A DNA stretch of 64,000 nucleotides from Pseudomonas brenneri (lineage in GTDB: Bacteria; Pseudomonadota; Gammaproteobacteria; Pseudomonadales; Pseudomonadaceae), in assembly GCF_007858285.1 (NCBI RefSeq), contig NZ_VFIL01000002.1, forward strand, positions 62,001-126,000, given 5' to 3'. How positions within the stretch are numbered: the first letter of the stretch is position 1; each line of letters opens with the position of its first letter. The position numbers were made by a program, and so were the translations under genes. Positions 54,732 to 63,363 of the stretch are shown here, piece after piece. Below the pieces are notes generated by a model. It was not told where the DNA came from. It worked only from the letters and a program-made list of their open reading frames with translations, and did no database searches.

Positions 54732-56336
54732 TTATGGGGTGATACTGACGCCCGAGAACACGTTGCGGCCGAAGGGGCTCACTTTGAAACCTTCGACCTT
54801 GGTGCTTAACGGTTGGTTGACCGTCGAGTGGGCGACAGGCGTGATCGGCACCTGCTGCTTGAGCAGTTGCTGCGCCTGTTTGTACAGAACAGTCCGTTGT
54901 TCTCGGTCGGTGACGACCTTGGCTTGCTTGATCAGCTTGTCGTACGCCGGGTCACACCACATCGAGTAGTTGTTCCCGCCGATGGCGTCGCAGCTGTAGA
55001 GGGTACCCAGCCAGTTGTCCGGGTCACCGTTGTCGCCGGTCCAGCCAATCAGGCTGATGTCGTGTTCGCCGTTCTTGGTGCGCTTGATGTACTCGCCCCA
55101 CTCATAGCTGACGATCTTGACCTTGAGGCCGATCTTGGCCCAGTCGCTTTGCAGCATTTCGGCCATCAGTTTGGCGTTGGGGTTGTACGGGCGCTGCACC
55201 GGCATGGCCCACAAGGTGATTTCGGTGCCTTCCTTGACGCCGGCGGCCTTGAGCAATTCCTTGGCTTTTTCCGGGTTGTAGGCGGCGTCCTTGATGGTGT
55301 CGTCGTAGGACCACTGGGTCGGTGGCATGGCGTTGACCGCCAGTTGGCCCGCGCCCTGGTACACGGCATTGAGGATGCTCTGCTTGTTCACCGCCATGTC
55401 CAGCGCCTGGCGCACTTCGAGCTGGTCGAAGGGTTTATGCCGCACGTTATAGGCAATGTAGCCGAGGTTGAAGCCAGGCTTGGTCAGCAGTTGCAGGTTC
55501 GGGTCGGCCTTGAGGGCGTCGACATCGGCGGGGCGTGGATGCAGGGTGACCTGGCATTCATTGGCCTTGAGCTTCTGTACCCGCACCGAAGCGTCGGTGT
55601 TGATGGCGAAAATCAGTTGGTCGAGCTTGACCTTGCTTGGGTCCCAATATTGCTTGTTGCCGGCAAAACGGATCTGCGAGTCCTTCTGGTAACGCTGGAA
55701 CACGAACGGCCCGGTGCCGATTGGCTTCTGGTTGATATCGCTGGGTTTGCCGGCCTTGAGCAGTTGCTCGGCATATTCGGCCGAGAGGATCGCAGCGAAG
55801 CTCATGGCGATGTTCTGGATAAACGCGGCGTCGACCGTGTTCAGGGTCATCACCACGGTGTGCGGGTCGGTTTTCTCGACCTTGGCGATGTTCTTGTTCA
55901 GGCTCATCCCGTTGAAGTATGGGAACTCGGTGGGGTAGGCCTTGCGAAACGGGTGGTCGGGGTCAAGCATGCGGTTGAAGGTGAACAGCACGTCATCGGC
56001 GTTGAAATCCCGTGTCGGCTTGAACTCCTTGTTGCTGTGGAATTTCACCCCTTCGCGCAGATGGAAGGTGTAGGTCAGGCCATCGGGTGAAATATCCCAC
56101 TTGGTAGCCAGCCCAGGTACGACGCTGGTTTCACCCTTTTCGAACTCGACCAGGCGGTTGTAGATCGGCTCGGCCGCATCGTTGTCGGTGGCGGTGGTGT
56201 ATTGCGCGGTGTCGAACCCTGCCGGGCTGCCTTCGGAGCAGAACACCAGGCTTTTCTTCTCGGCCGCCTGGCCCATTGAAGCGACGGCCAACAGGCTGGT
56301 GCCCAATATTGCGGATAGAACGGTGGTATGGCGCAT
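54732..56336 (-). CDS. Dipeptide-binding protein (DppA paralogue)
   Basis: A 534-residue SBP family 5 protein with a signal peptide cut after GQA, then AEKKSLVFCSEGSPAGFDTAQYT. It is closely similar to the paralogue at 56642 (both contain QLAVNAMPPTQWSYD and LWAMPVQRPYNPNAKLMAEML). ATG 56336 after GGGGA was chosen over an upstream frame. It is in position to feed DppBCDF with a different peptide range. Confidence 0.92.
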   Translation of the reverse strand: MRHTTVLSAILGTSLLAVASMGQAAEKKSLVFCSEGSPAGFDTAQYTTATDNDAAEPIYNRLVEFEKGETSVVPGLATKWDISPDGLTYTFHLREGVKFHSNKEFKPTRDFNADDVLFTFNRMLDPDHPFRKAYPTEFPYFNGMSLNKNIAKVEKTDPHTVVMTLNTVDAAFIQNIAMSFAAILSAEYAEQLLKAGKPSDINQKPIGTGPFVFQRYQKDSQIRFAGNKQYWDPSKVKLDQLIFAINTDASVRVQKLKANECQVTLHPRPADVDALKADPNLQLLTKPGFNLGYIAYNVRHKPFDQLEVRQALDMAVNKQSILNAVYQGAGQLAVNAMPPTQWSYDDTIKDAAYNPEKAKELLKAAGVKEGTEITLWAMPVQRPYNPNAKLMAEMLQSDWAKIGLKVKIVSYEWGEYIKRTKNGEHDISLIGWTGDNGDPDNWLGTLYSCDAIGGNNYSMWCDPAYDKLIKQAKVVTDREQRTVLYKQAQQLLKQQVPITPVAHSTVNQPLSTKVEGFKVSPFGRNVFSGVSITP

Positions 56337-56641
56337 GACGGTCCCCAATCCATGTTTATCATTTTCGTCAGTGAACAATCGCCACGCCTTACCTGGCATG
56401 GAGAAAGCACTGCTCTCATCCACAGCAAATACCGTATCGGAACTGCGTGTTTGCCTACCTCGACGTTAGGGAACGAGGGTGGGGCAGTAAATGCGCAGAA
56501 CCGGACAGACCTTGTAGGTATTGGACGGAACATCGGCAGTTAGCTGCTGTAGGACGGCAGCCTCTGTTTATGTAGTCCGATTCCTAGGATCTTGGCGGAT
56601 GCAATAACGGCGACGTTATGAAACGTCGCCGCCAGAGATCA
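56337..56641. other. Intergenic region between two dppA paralogues
   Basis: No gene in these 305 bases. A hairpin at 56609-56630 ends the upstream transcript, and the 54732 gene must have its own promoter here; no clear -35/-10 pair was picked out. Confidence 0.5.
56609..56630 (-). terminator. Terminator after the 56642 binding-protein gene
   Basis: GGCGACGTT/AACGTCGCC perfect stem with a four-base loop, followed in the minus direction by GTTATT. It lies 12 bases beyond the stop of the 56642 gene. Confidence 0.65.
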
Positions 56642-58267
56642 CTACTTGCTGACGCTCACCCCGTAGAAGGAATTCAAGCCAAATGGGCTGATCTTGAAGT
56701 CCTGCACGTTGTTGCGCATGGGTTGATACACCGTCGAGTGCGCGATAGGTGTCATAGGGACTGCATCTTTGAGGACGTGTTGCGCCTGTTTGTACAGTTC
56801 GGTGCGTTTGGCGACATCCGAGGTGGCCTTGGCTTCTTTCACAATGCCGTCGAATTTCTTGTCACACCATTTGGAGAAGTTGTTGCCGGCCAGGGAATCG
56901 CAGCCGAACAGCACGTTCAGCCAGTTGTCCGGGTCACCATTGTCACCGCTCCAGCCGATGATCATGGCCTGGTTCTCGCCGCCCTTGGAACGCTTGATGT
57001 ACTCGCCCCACTCGTAGCTGACGATGTTGACCTTCAAGCCGATCTGCTTCCAGTCGTTCTGCAGCATTTCGGCCATCAGCTTGGCGTTGGGGTTGTACGG
57101 GCGTTGTACTGGCATGGCCCACAAGGTGATCTCGGTGCCTTCCTTGACGCCGGCTTCCTTGAGCAGCTCTTTGGCCTTGGCTACGTCGTGCGGGACGTCC
57201 TTGATGGTCTCGTCATAGGACCACTGAGTCGGCGGCATGGCGTTGACTGCCAGCTGGCCTGCGCCCTGGTACACCGAGTCGATGATCTGCTGCTTGTTGA
57301 CCGACATGTCCAGGGCCTGGCGTACGCGCAGGTCGGCCAGCGGGTTGGCCGCTGTCTGGCCCTTGAGGACCGGCATGACGTTGTAGGCGATATAACCCAG
57401 GTTGAAACCGGCCTGGTGCGGCAGTTTCAGGGTCTTGTCCTCGCCCAGGGCCTTGAGGTCGGCCGGACGCGGGAAGAGGGTGACCTGGCATTCGTTCTTC
57501 TTGAGTTTCTGCACACGCACCGACGGGTCGGTGGTGATGGCGAAGATCAGGTTGTCGATCTTCACGTCTTCAGGCTTCCAGTAATCCTTGTTGCCGGTGA
57601 AGCGGATGTTGGAGTCTTTCTGGTAGCTCTTGAACACGAACGGGCCAGTGCCGACCGGTTTCTGGTTGATGTCCTGGGGCTTGCCGTCCTTCAACAGTTG
57701 GGCGGCGTATTCAGCCGACTGTACCGAGGCGAAGCTCATGGCCAGGTTCTGGATAAACGCGGCGTCCACGGTGCCAAGGGTGAACTTGACGGTGTGGTCG
57801 TCGATTTTCTCGATGTTCTTGATGTTGGTGTCCATCCCCATGTCCGTGAAGTACGGGAACTCGGTGGGGTAGGCCTTACGGAATGGATCGTCTTTATTGA
57901 TCATCCGGTTGAAGGTGAAGAGCACGTCGTCAGCGTTGAATTCGCGCGTCGGCTTGAAGTATGGGGTGGTATGGAACTTGACGCCTTCGCGCAGGTGGAA
58001 GGTGTAGGTCAGGCCATCTTCGGAAACGTCCCACTTGGTGGCCAGGCCAGGAATCACGGCGGTGCCGCCGCGCTCGAACTGGCTAAGACGGTTGAACATG
58101 GTTTCGGCCGAAGCATCGAAGTCTGTTCCGGTGGTGTACTGGCCTGGGTCGAAACCGGCCGGGCTCCCTTCGGAGCAGAACACCAGATTAGTCGCCGCTT
58201 GGGCGAAAGGTGCAGCGGCCATTAAACCGGCGCTGACTAAAAACGGAATGACTGCGTGTTTAAGCAT
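56642..58267 (-). CDS. Dipeptide-binding protein (DppA paralogue)
   Basis: A 541-residue SBP family 5 protein, signal peptide cut after AQA, then ATNLVFCSEGSPAGFDPGQYT. ATG 58267 follows TGAGG. Very similar to the 54732 paralogue. It is downstream of a decayed fourth copy at 58526. In P. aeruginosa the equivalent genes are dppA1-dppA3, each bringing different peptides to one transporter. Confidence 0.92.
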   Translation of the reverse strand: MLKHAVIPFLVSAGLMAAAPFAQAATNLVFCSEGSPAGFDPGQYTTGTDFDASAETMFNRLSQFERGGTAVIPGLATKWDVSEDGLTYTFHLREGVKFHTTPYFKPTREFNADDVLFTFNRMINKDDPFRKAYPTEFPYFTDMGMDTNIKNIEKIDDHTVKFTLGTVDAAFIQNLAMSFASVQSAEYAAQLLKDGKPQDINQKPVGTGPFVFKSYQKDSNIRFTGNKDYWKPEDVKIDNLIFAITTDPSVRVQKLKKNECQVTLFPRPADLKALGEDKTLKLPHQAGFNLGYIAYNVMPVLKGQTAANPLADLRVRQALDMSVNKQQIIDSVYQGAGQLAVNAMPPTQWSYDETIKDVPHDVAKAKELLKEAGVKEGTEITLWAMPVQRPYNPNAKLMAEMLQNDWKQIGLKVNIVSYEWGEYIKRSKGGENQAMIIGWSGDNGDPDNWLNVLFGCDSLAGNNFSKWCDKKFDGIVKEAKATSDVAKRTELYKQAQHVLKDAVPMTPIAHSTVYQPMRNNVQDFKISPFGLNSFYGVSVSK

Positions 58268-58525
58268 GTTGGCCTCATGATTTGTTGTCATTTTTGGAAT
58301 TGAGGGCGACCTCGTGAGTCGGCCTGCGGATACTTATGCAGGCCCCATACCCAATGCAAGATGTTGAGAGGCTACAAGCGTCAAAGAGTGGTACGAACGT
58401 ACAGGAATGTCGCATTCATGTAATTTTCGACACAAAACTGCATCTTTGAGGGTTTTTTTCGGTGCGCGACATGCACCGTATCGGCCCAATCAAGGTGTCT
58501 GGCGCACTCGGTTGGGGCGTTGTTG

Positions 58526-59228
58526 TTACTTATTCAGACTTGCGCCGTAGAGCGGTGTCAGCCGAAACGGGCTGATCTTGAAGTCCTGGACTTCCTTGCG
58601 CAGTGGCTGAAAAACCGTCGAGTTCGCAGTAGGCGTTATAGGTGCCTGATCCTTAAGTATTTTTTGCGCCTGTTGATACCACTTGATGCGTTCGTCACGG
58701 TCACTGCTGAGCTTGGCCTTCGGCACCCGTTGGTCGTACTGCGGGTTACACCATTTTGCATAGTTGCTGCCCTTGACTGCGGCACAATTGTAGAGCACGC
58801 CGAGCCAGTTATCCGGGTCACCGTTGTCGCCGGTCCAGCCGTAAATCATCACATCGTGCTCGCCGTTTTTTGCGCGCTTGATGTGTTCGCCCCACTTATA
58901 GCTGATGATATTGGCGGTGATCCCGACTTTGGCCCAGTCGTGCTGGAACACCTGCGCCGACATTCGCGCGTTGGGATTGGAGGCACGCTGCACGGTCATA
59001 GCCCACAGGTTGATGGTGGTACCTGGTGCAACCCCTGCTTCTTTTAGTAGCGCCCGGGACTTGACCGGATCGTGCGGCGTATCCTTGATGTTGGGGTCAT
59101 AAGACCACTGGGCCGCAGGCTATGCGTTCTGCGCCAATTGCCCGGCACTTTGATACACCGCCTGGATAATCGCCGGTTTATCGATGGCCATGTCCAGGGC
59201 TTGGCGTACCTTGAGCAGGTGAATCCAG
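58526..59228 (-). pseudogene. Decayed dppA1: N-terminally truncated, internal stop
   Basis: The frame ending at 58526 gives the C-terminal part of a fourth SBP family 5 protein. From 58999 downstream it reads cleanly (VQRASNPNARMSAQVF to YGASLNK). Upstream homology continues through LKVRQALDMAIDKPAIIQAVYQ, but an in-frame TAG at 59120-59122 replaces the Met of the conserved NAMPP. Homology ends at about 59228, 11 bases from the stop of the 59239 gene. The first 300 or so residues and the signal peptide are missing. Confidence 0.9.
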
Positions 59229-59238
59229 TAGAGGGACG

Positions 59239-62175
59239 TTACCTGGTCACTTCATTCCGGGGGGCGACGGAGACCTCAATATTGGTTGGGGCGTCTTTGT
59301 CGATCGGATATGGGCTGCCCAACTCATTGCCCTTGCGTATTGTGAAGGTCCTGCGGATCGTTACCTCCACACCTGGAATATTGCGGATATCTTTGTCCGG
59401 GTAGGAGAGATGTCCCTTAGAAGTAATCTGAACCTTGGTCAGGTCCTTGGCTGGGTCGTACACGATATAAAACTGAGTATCGTCAGCGGCGAAGTAATAG
59501 CCATCTTGTAGCATCGATCCCGGGCTCAGATCCGTGACGGCAGGAGCCAGAGAGCCTTGATGAGCGACCTCGGAAATACTGGCACGCAGATCAGCGTCAG
59601 GAATAAGTTGCTCAAATTGCTGCAATCTTCCTTGTCTGATGCCTTCGGCCGAGCCTGAGCCAGCCCCTGCATTCAGTGGCTTAGACACGGGAAGCCCATT
59701 TTCTGTCGTGACAACGGTATAAGTATTACGATTTAAATCCAAAACAAAGTTGGGTGAATATTTGTTCGAACTGTGTTCCGTGAGTTGTGCTTTTTCTCCG
59801 GGTGCAACGGCGAAGTTATTGTCTTCGATGCTCCAGTCCACCTGGAATTTTGTTTTGATGACTCCGTTCTCTTCATAGTTGCTACCGGCGAAGTCATATT
59901 GGGTTCCCTCTCTGACTTTCAGGAACTCATCAATCCTGTCAGATGAGGGAAGCTTTTTGCCATCGAGATCGAGAAAGTTATTGGCAAAGGTGGTGGGGGA
60001 CTTCGGATCATCACTTGGCGTGGGCGAGGGGGTGCGCTCCCAAGGCCACTTGATGCCGCCCTTTCCACTGGCCGGTGCCCACTCGCCGTGACCGGATGAG
60101 TGGACGGTCATTATCGGTGTTCTGGTTTTGGGGTCAATGATCTGCACATAACCGTTGTTCAGTTTGAAATCGCTTTTGATCTCATACACCCCAGGGATAC
60201 CCTGCGCATCGGTATAGCGAATGAACCAGCTGTCTGCACCGGTTAGTGGATCCTTTACCTGATAAATACCCTTGGCGTTGCGCACGGCATATTCGATGAC
60301 TTTCTCGCCGTCTGGCACTGCATGCTGGCTGATATGCCCCGATTGGCTGGGGCGCAATGGATTGATCGTTTCAGGTTGTTTTGGTCGAATGTCACCCGCC
60401 TCGCTACTTGTTTCTGTCCTTCCCTGTCTGGATGTCTCCACTTCATTGGTACCGCTCTCAGCTTCTGACGCTCGCACCAATTCAAAGTCATTATTTTGCG
60501 AGTTATATCTCCAACTGTAATCTTCGGCTTTTAGCGCGTTAAAAGAGAGGGGGACTTCACTTAAACTTGCCTCTGCTGCAAACGGCGCAGCATCGTGAGC
60601 CAATTGCAGGGCTGATATTACCGCAGCAGCATTGCCACCAACGCGGTCAGAGGCCGTCATGCCATAGATGCCATCGTGGGTGCCAAATACAATATTGCCC
60701 TGGTTGCCAAGGCCGGGGATGTAAGCGAACGTGTTACCCCAAAACTCCTTCGCGGCCTTCCAGGTTTGTTGCGAGGAGCCAAACACCTCGGTTTGGTCGG
60801 CCCATGCCGCATTTTTTGTGTTTACGGCCTGGTATTTTTCGGCAATGCCGTCATTCAGATTGCCATATTTCAAATTATAATCTGAACCGCGTGAGCTGGT
60901 GTAATTGAATGTCTGCGAAACCGGTATGGATTGATCTGACAATTTACTGTAATACCCGGGGTAGTGGGCGTTGGCACCGGAAATCAAATTGTCGAGCACT
61001 TCACCTGCCATGGGCCAGTGAGCATCTTTGCCGCCTTGCTTGTCGCGGGCGTTGAAACTCTGCAGTAAGTTGTCACGGTTGTCTTTGGCCCATGTCGCAA
61101 ACTCTTTGTCGCCATGTATTTCATGGAGGCTGCCGTTCTTCAAATCAATCATTAAACCCTGAGTGGGTCTGCTCTTGTAATCACCATCATATGGCGTATA
61201 GGGAATAAAAGCATATCCGGACAATGGGTAGCCATATATGTTGGGGATAATGACTTGCCCATTTTTATCCAGGGTACGAATTATTGTTTCTTTACCTTCG
61301 GGGCTTAAGATTTCAAAGCTGTCCTGGTTATTTCGGAAATTCTGCAAGGTTCCCCGTACCAGATAGGCGTCGGCTTTCCCCGAGCGGAGCGCTATTTCTT
61401 TCGTGACGCCACTGTCTCCAAGGAGTTGCGAGCCTATTGAGGCTCCTGGGAATCCCAGTTCTCCCAGAAGGTTAAAGCCGCTTTTTATGGGGCTGGTAAA
61501 ATCATTTTCCCAATGATCCTGGAGTTTCTTGCCGACCGATGTCAGGTCGGCAACCAGGCTTTTGTCCTTCTCCGGGATTTCCATAAAGTTGAAGTTTATC
61601 GGGCCTCCCCGTTGAACCTCATCGTGCGCAAGGGCGCCCGCTGCAATTTCCCACGCATAATAGGTACGTTGGAAGGTATTGTTCAGTGTTTCGGGTTTTC
61701 CCTTCCCGACGTAGGAGGTGAACGTCGCCGTGATTTTTTCATGCGGGTCGTATCCTGCGGCCAACAAACCGCCACTGAAATAACCCGAAGGTTCGAGGAA
61801 CTGGCGAACGTTCTGGAACTTGACGTTTCTCTCGTTTTCACTACCGGTTTCCACATTTTTTATCTGATTTTTTACGCGATGAGCATAGCTATCAATATGA
61901 TTTTTTCGCTCTTCCAGCGTAAAGTTTTTATTCGGTGGAGGTGCCGAATTTTCGCCATAAATAGTTGCACTATAGATGCTGGTTTCGGGGTTGGAAGGAG
62001 CGCCCGAAATATGCTTTTGTTTATCGTCAGTTTTTTTGTCTTCTGAATCGGTTATACGGTCCTTGATTTGGTTTTCTGGGGCGGGTGAACTGTCAATGCT
62101 TCGAGTATGGCGATGATGTATTGGGGGCTGAGGTATGGCCGTAAGAGGGGGCGCAGAAGGTTGGCTTATATTCAT
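59239..62175 (-). CDS. 978-residue cysteine-free protein, candidate type III effector
   Basis: I do not recognise the family. The protein has no signal peptide and no membrane helix. The first 60 residues are Ser/Pro-rich and disordered (MNISQPSAPPLTAIPQP), with no acidic residue in the first 27 and six Ser in the first 50, matching type III effector rules. A second low-complexity linker is at about residues 565-620. The 978 residues contain no Cys. A HrpL-type box lies 85 bases upstream. Coding is more AT-rich than in its neighbours. It may be a toxin-like effector; no catalytic motif is evident. Confidence 0.85.
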   Translation of the reverse strand: MNISQPSAPPLTAIPQPPIHHRHTRSIDSSPAPENQIKDRITDSEDKKTDDKQKHISGAPSNPETSIYSATIYGENSAPPPNKNFTLEERKNHIDSYAHRVKNQIKNVETGSENERNVKFQNVRQFLEPSGYFSGGLLAAGYDPHEKITATFTSYVGKGKPETLNNTFQRTYYAWEIAAGALAHDEVQRGGPINFNFMEIPEKDKSLVADLTSVGKKLQDHWENDFTSPIKSGFNLLGELGFPGASIGSQLLGDSGVTKEIALRSGKADAYLVRGTLQNFRNNQDSFEILSPEGKETIIRTLDKNGQVIIPNIYGYPLSGYAFIPYTPYDGDYKSRPTQGLMIDLKNGSLHEIHGDKEFATWAKDNRDNLLQSFNARDKQGGKDAHWPMAGEVLDNLISGANAHYPGYYSKLSDQSIPVSQTFNYTSSRGSDYNLKYGNLNDGIAEKYQAVNTKNAAWADQTEVFGSSQQTWKAAKEFWGNTFAYIPGLGNQGNIVFGTHDGIYGMTASDRVGGNAAAVISALQLAHDAAPFAAEASLSEVPLSFNALKAEDYSWRYNSQNNDFELVRASEAESGTNEVETSRQGRTETSSEAGDIRPKQPETINPLRPSQSGHISQHAVPDGEKVIEYAVRNAKGIYQVKDPLTGADSWFIRYTDAQGIPGVYEIKSDFKLNNGYVQIIDPKTRTPIMTVHSSGHGEWAPASGKGGIKWPWERTPSPTPSDDPKSPTTFANNFLDLDGKKLPSSDRIDEFLKVREGTQYDFAGSNYEENGVIKTKFQVDWSIEDNNFAVAPGEKAQLTEHSSNKYSPNFVLDLNRNTYTVVTTENGLPVSKPLNAGAGSGSAEGIRQGRLQQFEQLIPDADLRASISEVAHQGSLAPAVTDLSPGSMLQDGYYFAADDTQFYIVYDPAKDLTKVQITSKGHLSYPDKDIRNIPGVEVTIRRTFTIRKGNELGSPYPIDKDAPTNIEVSVAPRNEVTR

Positions 62176-62259
62176 GGTTGACTCGTTTTTAGTAAGTAGA
62201 TTTATATTGGTAGTTAATGTAATAACAGCGTCCTTGTTGTGGTTTTTTGTATGCTATTT

Positions 62260-62288
62260 TTGGTGGTGGTATGAGTGTGATAAGTTCC
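62260..62288 (-). promoter_or_regulatory. Hrp box (HrpL/RspL-dependent promoter)
   Basis: On the minus strand GGAACT (62288-62283), 16 bases, then CCACCAA (62266-62260). The consensus is GGAACC-N15/16-CCACNNA, so only the last base of the first element differs. It ends 85 bases before the start of the 978-residue protein and points towards it. Confidence 0.65.
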
Positions 62289-62372
62289 GGTTTTGCGATT
62301 TGGTTTGCTTTGTAAGTTGGGTTTAAGCCGATGGCTACAGCTTTCAGGAAAAATCATGCGCTGTTGTACAGG

Positions 62373-62402
62373 CAAAAAAAACGCCGCCCGAAGGCAGCGT
62401 TA
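62373..62402 (-). terminator. Terminator after the SIMPL-domain gene
   Basis: AACGCTGCC-TTCG-GGCGGCGTT stem (minus strand) followed by eight T residues, just downstream of the SIMPL gene. It isolates the effector-type gene from upstream transcription. Confidence 0.9.
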
Positions 62403-62424
62403 TTACAACTAAGGTATTGCTCAA

Positions 62425-63138
62425 TCAGGGCATCTGAACTTCGATTACCCCGTCCGCCGACATACTGACCTGGCTGGTACCGGCCTCGACCTCAGGCGTG
62501 GGCGCCGAATCCATCGCAGCGGCCTTCATCATCATGCCGCCACGGGCGTAGGGCTGTGGATAACCATTGGTATTGAAGTTCAGGTTGACGATCTTGTAGC
62601 CCTTGCCGCCCAGCGCATCGGTGGCCAGTTGGGCACGGGCCTTGAACGCGCTGACCGCTTCCTTGAGCAGCGCATCTTCGCTGGCTTTGCGGGTCGGGTT
62701 GGCGATGGCGAAGTCCATGCTGTCCATTTTCAGGTGGGTCAGCATCTCGCCGGTGAGCTTGGACAGCGCCGCGAAGTCCGAGCTTTCCATGCGCAGTTCG
62801 GCGCGTTCACGCCAGCCGGTGATCTTCTGGTTCTTGTTGTCGTAGATCGGGTAGCTGTTACGGCTGCCCTGGCGCAGGGTCACGCTTTTGACTTCGCGGG
62901 CCTGGGCCAGCGCCTTGTTCATGGTGGTGGTGATTTCTGCGGCCAGCTTGGCCGGGTCGGTGTTCTGGGACTCGGTGTACAGGGTGACGATCATCTGGTC
63001 GCGGGCCACTTCCTGGCTGACTTCGGCACGCAGGGAAATCTGGTTGTAGTGCAGTTGATCGGCAGCCAGCACGGGCAGGCTGGCGACGGTGCCAACGCTG
63101 AGGGCAATAAGGGCGGCACTGCGAGTGAAACGTGACAT
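62425..63138 (-). CDS. SIMPL (DUF541) domain protein, exported
   Basis: A 237-residue periplasmic protein with signal peptide cut after LAA (residues 1-26). The SIMPL/DUF541 fold is seen in RAEVSQEVARDQMIVTLYTES, KSVTLRQGSRNSYPIYDNKNQKITGWRERAELRME and EDALLKEAVSAFKARAQLATDALGGKGYKIVNLNF. Function of the family is poorly defined. In P. aeruginosa PA4495 occupies this place between roxS and dppA1. Confidence 0.9.
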   Translation of the reverse strand: MSRFTRSAALIALSVGTVASLPVLAADQLHYNQISLRAEVSQEVARDQMIVTLYTESQNTDPAKLAAEITTTMNKALAQAREVKSVTLRQGSRNSYPIYDNKNQKITGWRERAELRMESSDFAALSKLTGEMLTHLKMDSMDFAIANPTRKASEDALLKEAVSAFKARAQLATDALGGKGYKIVNLNFNTNGYPQPYARGGMMMKAAAMDSAPTPEVEAGTSQVSMSADGVIEVQMP

Positions 63139-63363
63139 GGAAGCTCCTTGAGGGTGATCGTGTTCGATAAGACTGTAGACGGGCGATTTGGGTTCGTCGG
63201 GTTACAAATTCTCTACACCTTGGCGCGATGCCGACGAACGGTCAATTTGCGTCCGGCGTTCCTGATTATGTGACCTGCGTCAAAGGGCCACACACACGCT
63301 GTCGATACCCTGGCTTCGTTTATACTCCTTGCGATCCGCCTGGAGCGCTCATCAGGAGAGCTC

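Noticed and set aside
56618..58225. 535-codon open frame antisense to a dppA paralogue, with similar frames at 54813 and 52141
   Set aside because: The same antisense frame is open in each paralogue because their sense sequences are similar, not because it codes.
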